The position numbers and the translations under genes are program-made. This document shows, piece by piece, positions 6,260-6,551 of a stretch of 6,551 nt of DNA. The notes under the pieces were generated by a model. It did no database searches. It had not been told where the DNA came from and saw only the letters and a list, made by a program, of their open reading frames with translations. Source of the stretch: Clostridiales bacterium (GTDB lineage Bacteria; Bacillota; Clostridia; Oscillospirales; Acutalibacteraceae). The stretch spans positions 1 to 6,551 of the forward strand of contig JAAYWU010000156.1 of assembly GCA_012516295.1 (NCBI GenBank), given 5' to 3'. Numbering within the stretch: position 1 is the stretch's first letter; each line of letters begins with the position of its first letter.

Positions 6260-6551
6260 ATGCGCAGTAAAAATTCAATCCGAAATGTAATTGTGAATAT
6301 CGGCAGCCAGCTTCTATATATTTTCCTCTCCTTCCTTTGCCGGCTTGTCTTTATTCGTTATCTGAATGAAGACTATCTGGGACTAAACGGTTTATTCAGC
6401 AATATCTTTACGATTCTCTCTCTTGCCGAACTGGGGATCGGAACCTCCATTACGTTCAGCATGTATAAACCGCTAGCAGAAAACGACTATAAAAAGCTCG
6501 GCGCGCTGATGGGGCTTTATAAGCGGGCATACCACATTATCGGAATTGTCA
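6260..6551 (+). CDS. Polysaccharide/oligosaccharide flippase (Wzx/MATE-like), 5' part only
   Basis: The first 97 codons of a membrane protein are present; the rest lies beyond the window. Flippases of this family move lipid-linked sugar repeat units across the cytoplasmic membrane for capsule, exopolysaccharide or teichoic-type polymer assembly. What can be seen: a short basic N-terminus (MRSKNSIRN), a first hydrophobic segment about 10-30, then a stretch with LGLNGLFSNI (46-55), LSLAELGIG (59-67) and SMYKPLAEND (73-82), then a basic ALMGLYKRAYHI (88-99 region). This pattern is typical of Firmicute members of the polysaccharide transporter family. The start at 6260 has GAAAGG at 6244-6249 with a spacing of ten bases. 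Two terminators and its own promoter separate it from trpS, so it likely opens an envelope polysaccharide operon to the right. The polymer exported cannot be told from this fragment. Confidence 0.82.
   Translation, partial: MRSKNSIRNVIVNIGSQLLYIFLSFLCRLVFIRYLNEDYLGLNGLFSNIFTILSLAELGIGTSITFSMYKPLAENDYKKLGALMGLYKRAYHIIGIV

Noticed and set aside
1..6551. CRISPR arrays, insertion sequences, phage genes, tRNA or rRNA genes, toxin-antitoxin pairs
   Set aside because: Looked for on both strands; no direct-repeat arrays, transposase motifs, cloverleaf sequences or small paired genes were seen.

Overview
The window looks like chromosomal core from a strictly anaerobic, endospore-forming, moderately GC-rich Firmicute. 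An Oscillospiraceae/Ruminococcaceae-type clostridium is my best guess. The basis is a two-iron superoxide reductase (an anaerobe's oxygen defence), a complete SpoIIE sporulation phosphatase, Gram-positive Shine-Dalgarno sites and a lipoprotein close to Bacillus YjgB. Genus cannot be fixed from the sequence alone.

Layout from left to right: (1) a desulfoferrodoxin/superoxide reductase gene on the plus strand. It meets a YjgB-family (DUF4309) lipoprotein gene on the minus strand, and one bidirectional hairpin terminator lies between them. (2) spoIIE, also on the minus strand, lies upstream of the lipoprotein gene. The lipoprotein gene has a plausible promoter of its own in the 174-base gap. (3) A 213-base divergent control region follows. 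Its minus-strand side carries a spoIIE promoter with an unusual 21-base spacer and imperfect Spo0A-box-like repeats, resembling the known Spo0A-activated spoIIE/spoIIG promoters of Bacillus subtilis. Its plus-strand side carries an extended -10 promoter for the next operon. (4) A PLP-dependent class I/II aminotransferase gene is broken by an apparent single-base deletion near codon 322. Its natural C-terminus is intact in another frame and ends 15 bases before trpS. (5) trpS (tryptophanyl-tRNA synthetase) is complete, with no T-box leader of its own. (6) Two tandem hairpin terminators and a good promoter precede the first 97 codons of a polysaccharide flippase (Wzx/MATE-like), which runs off the window.

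The genes do not form one pathway. They are ordinary housekeeping, sporulation and envelope functions in four or five transcription units. I see no mobile element, CRISPR array, tRNA or rRNA gene, and no convincing new system. The points most worth a second look are the aminotransferase frameshift, the architecture of the spoIIE promoter, and a cluster of cysteines next to the SpoIIE active site.
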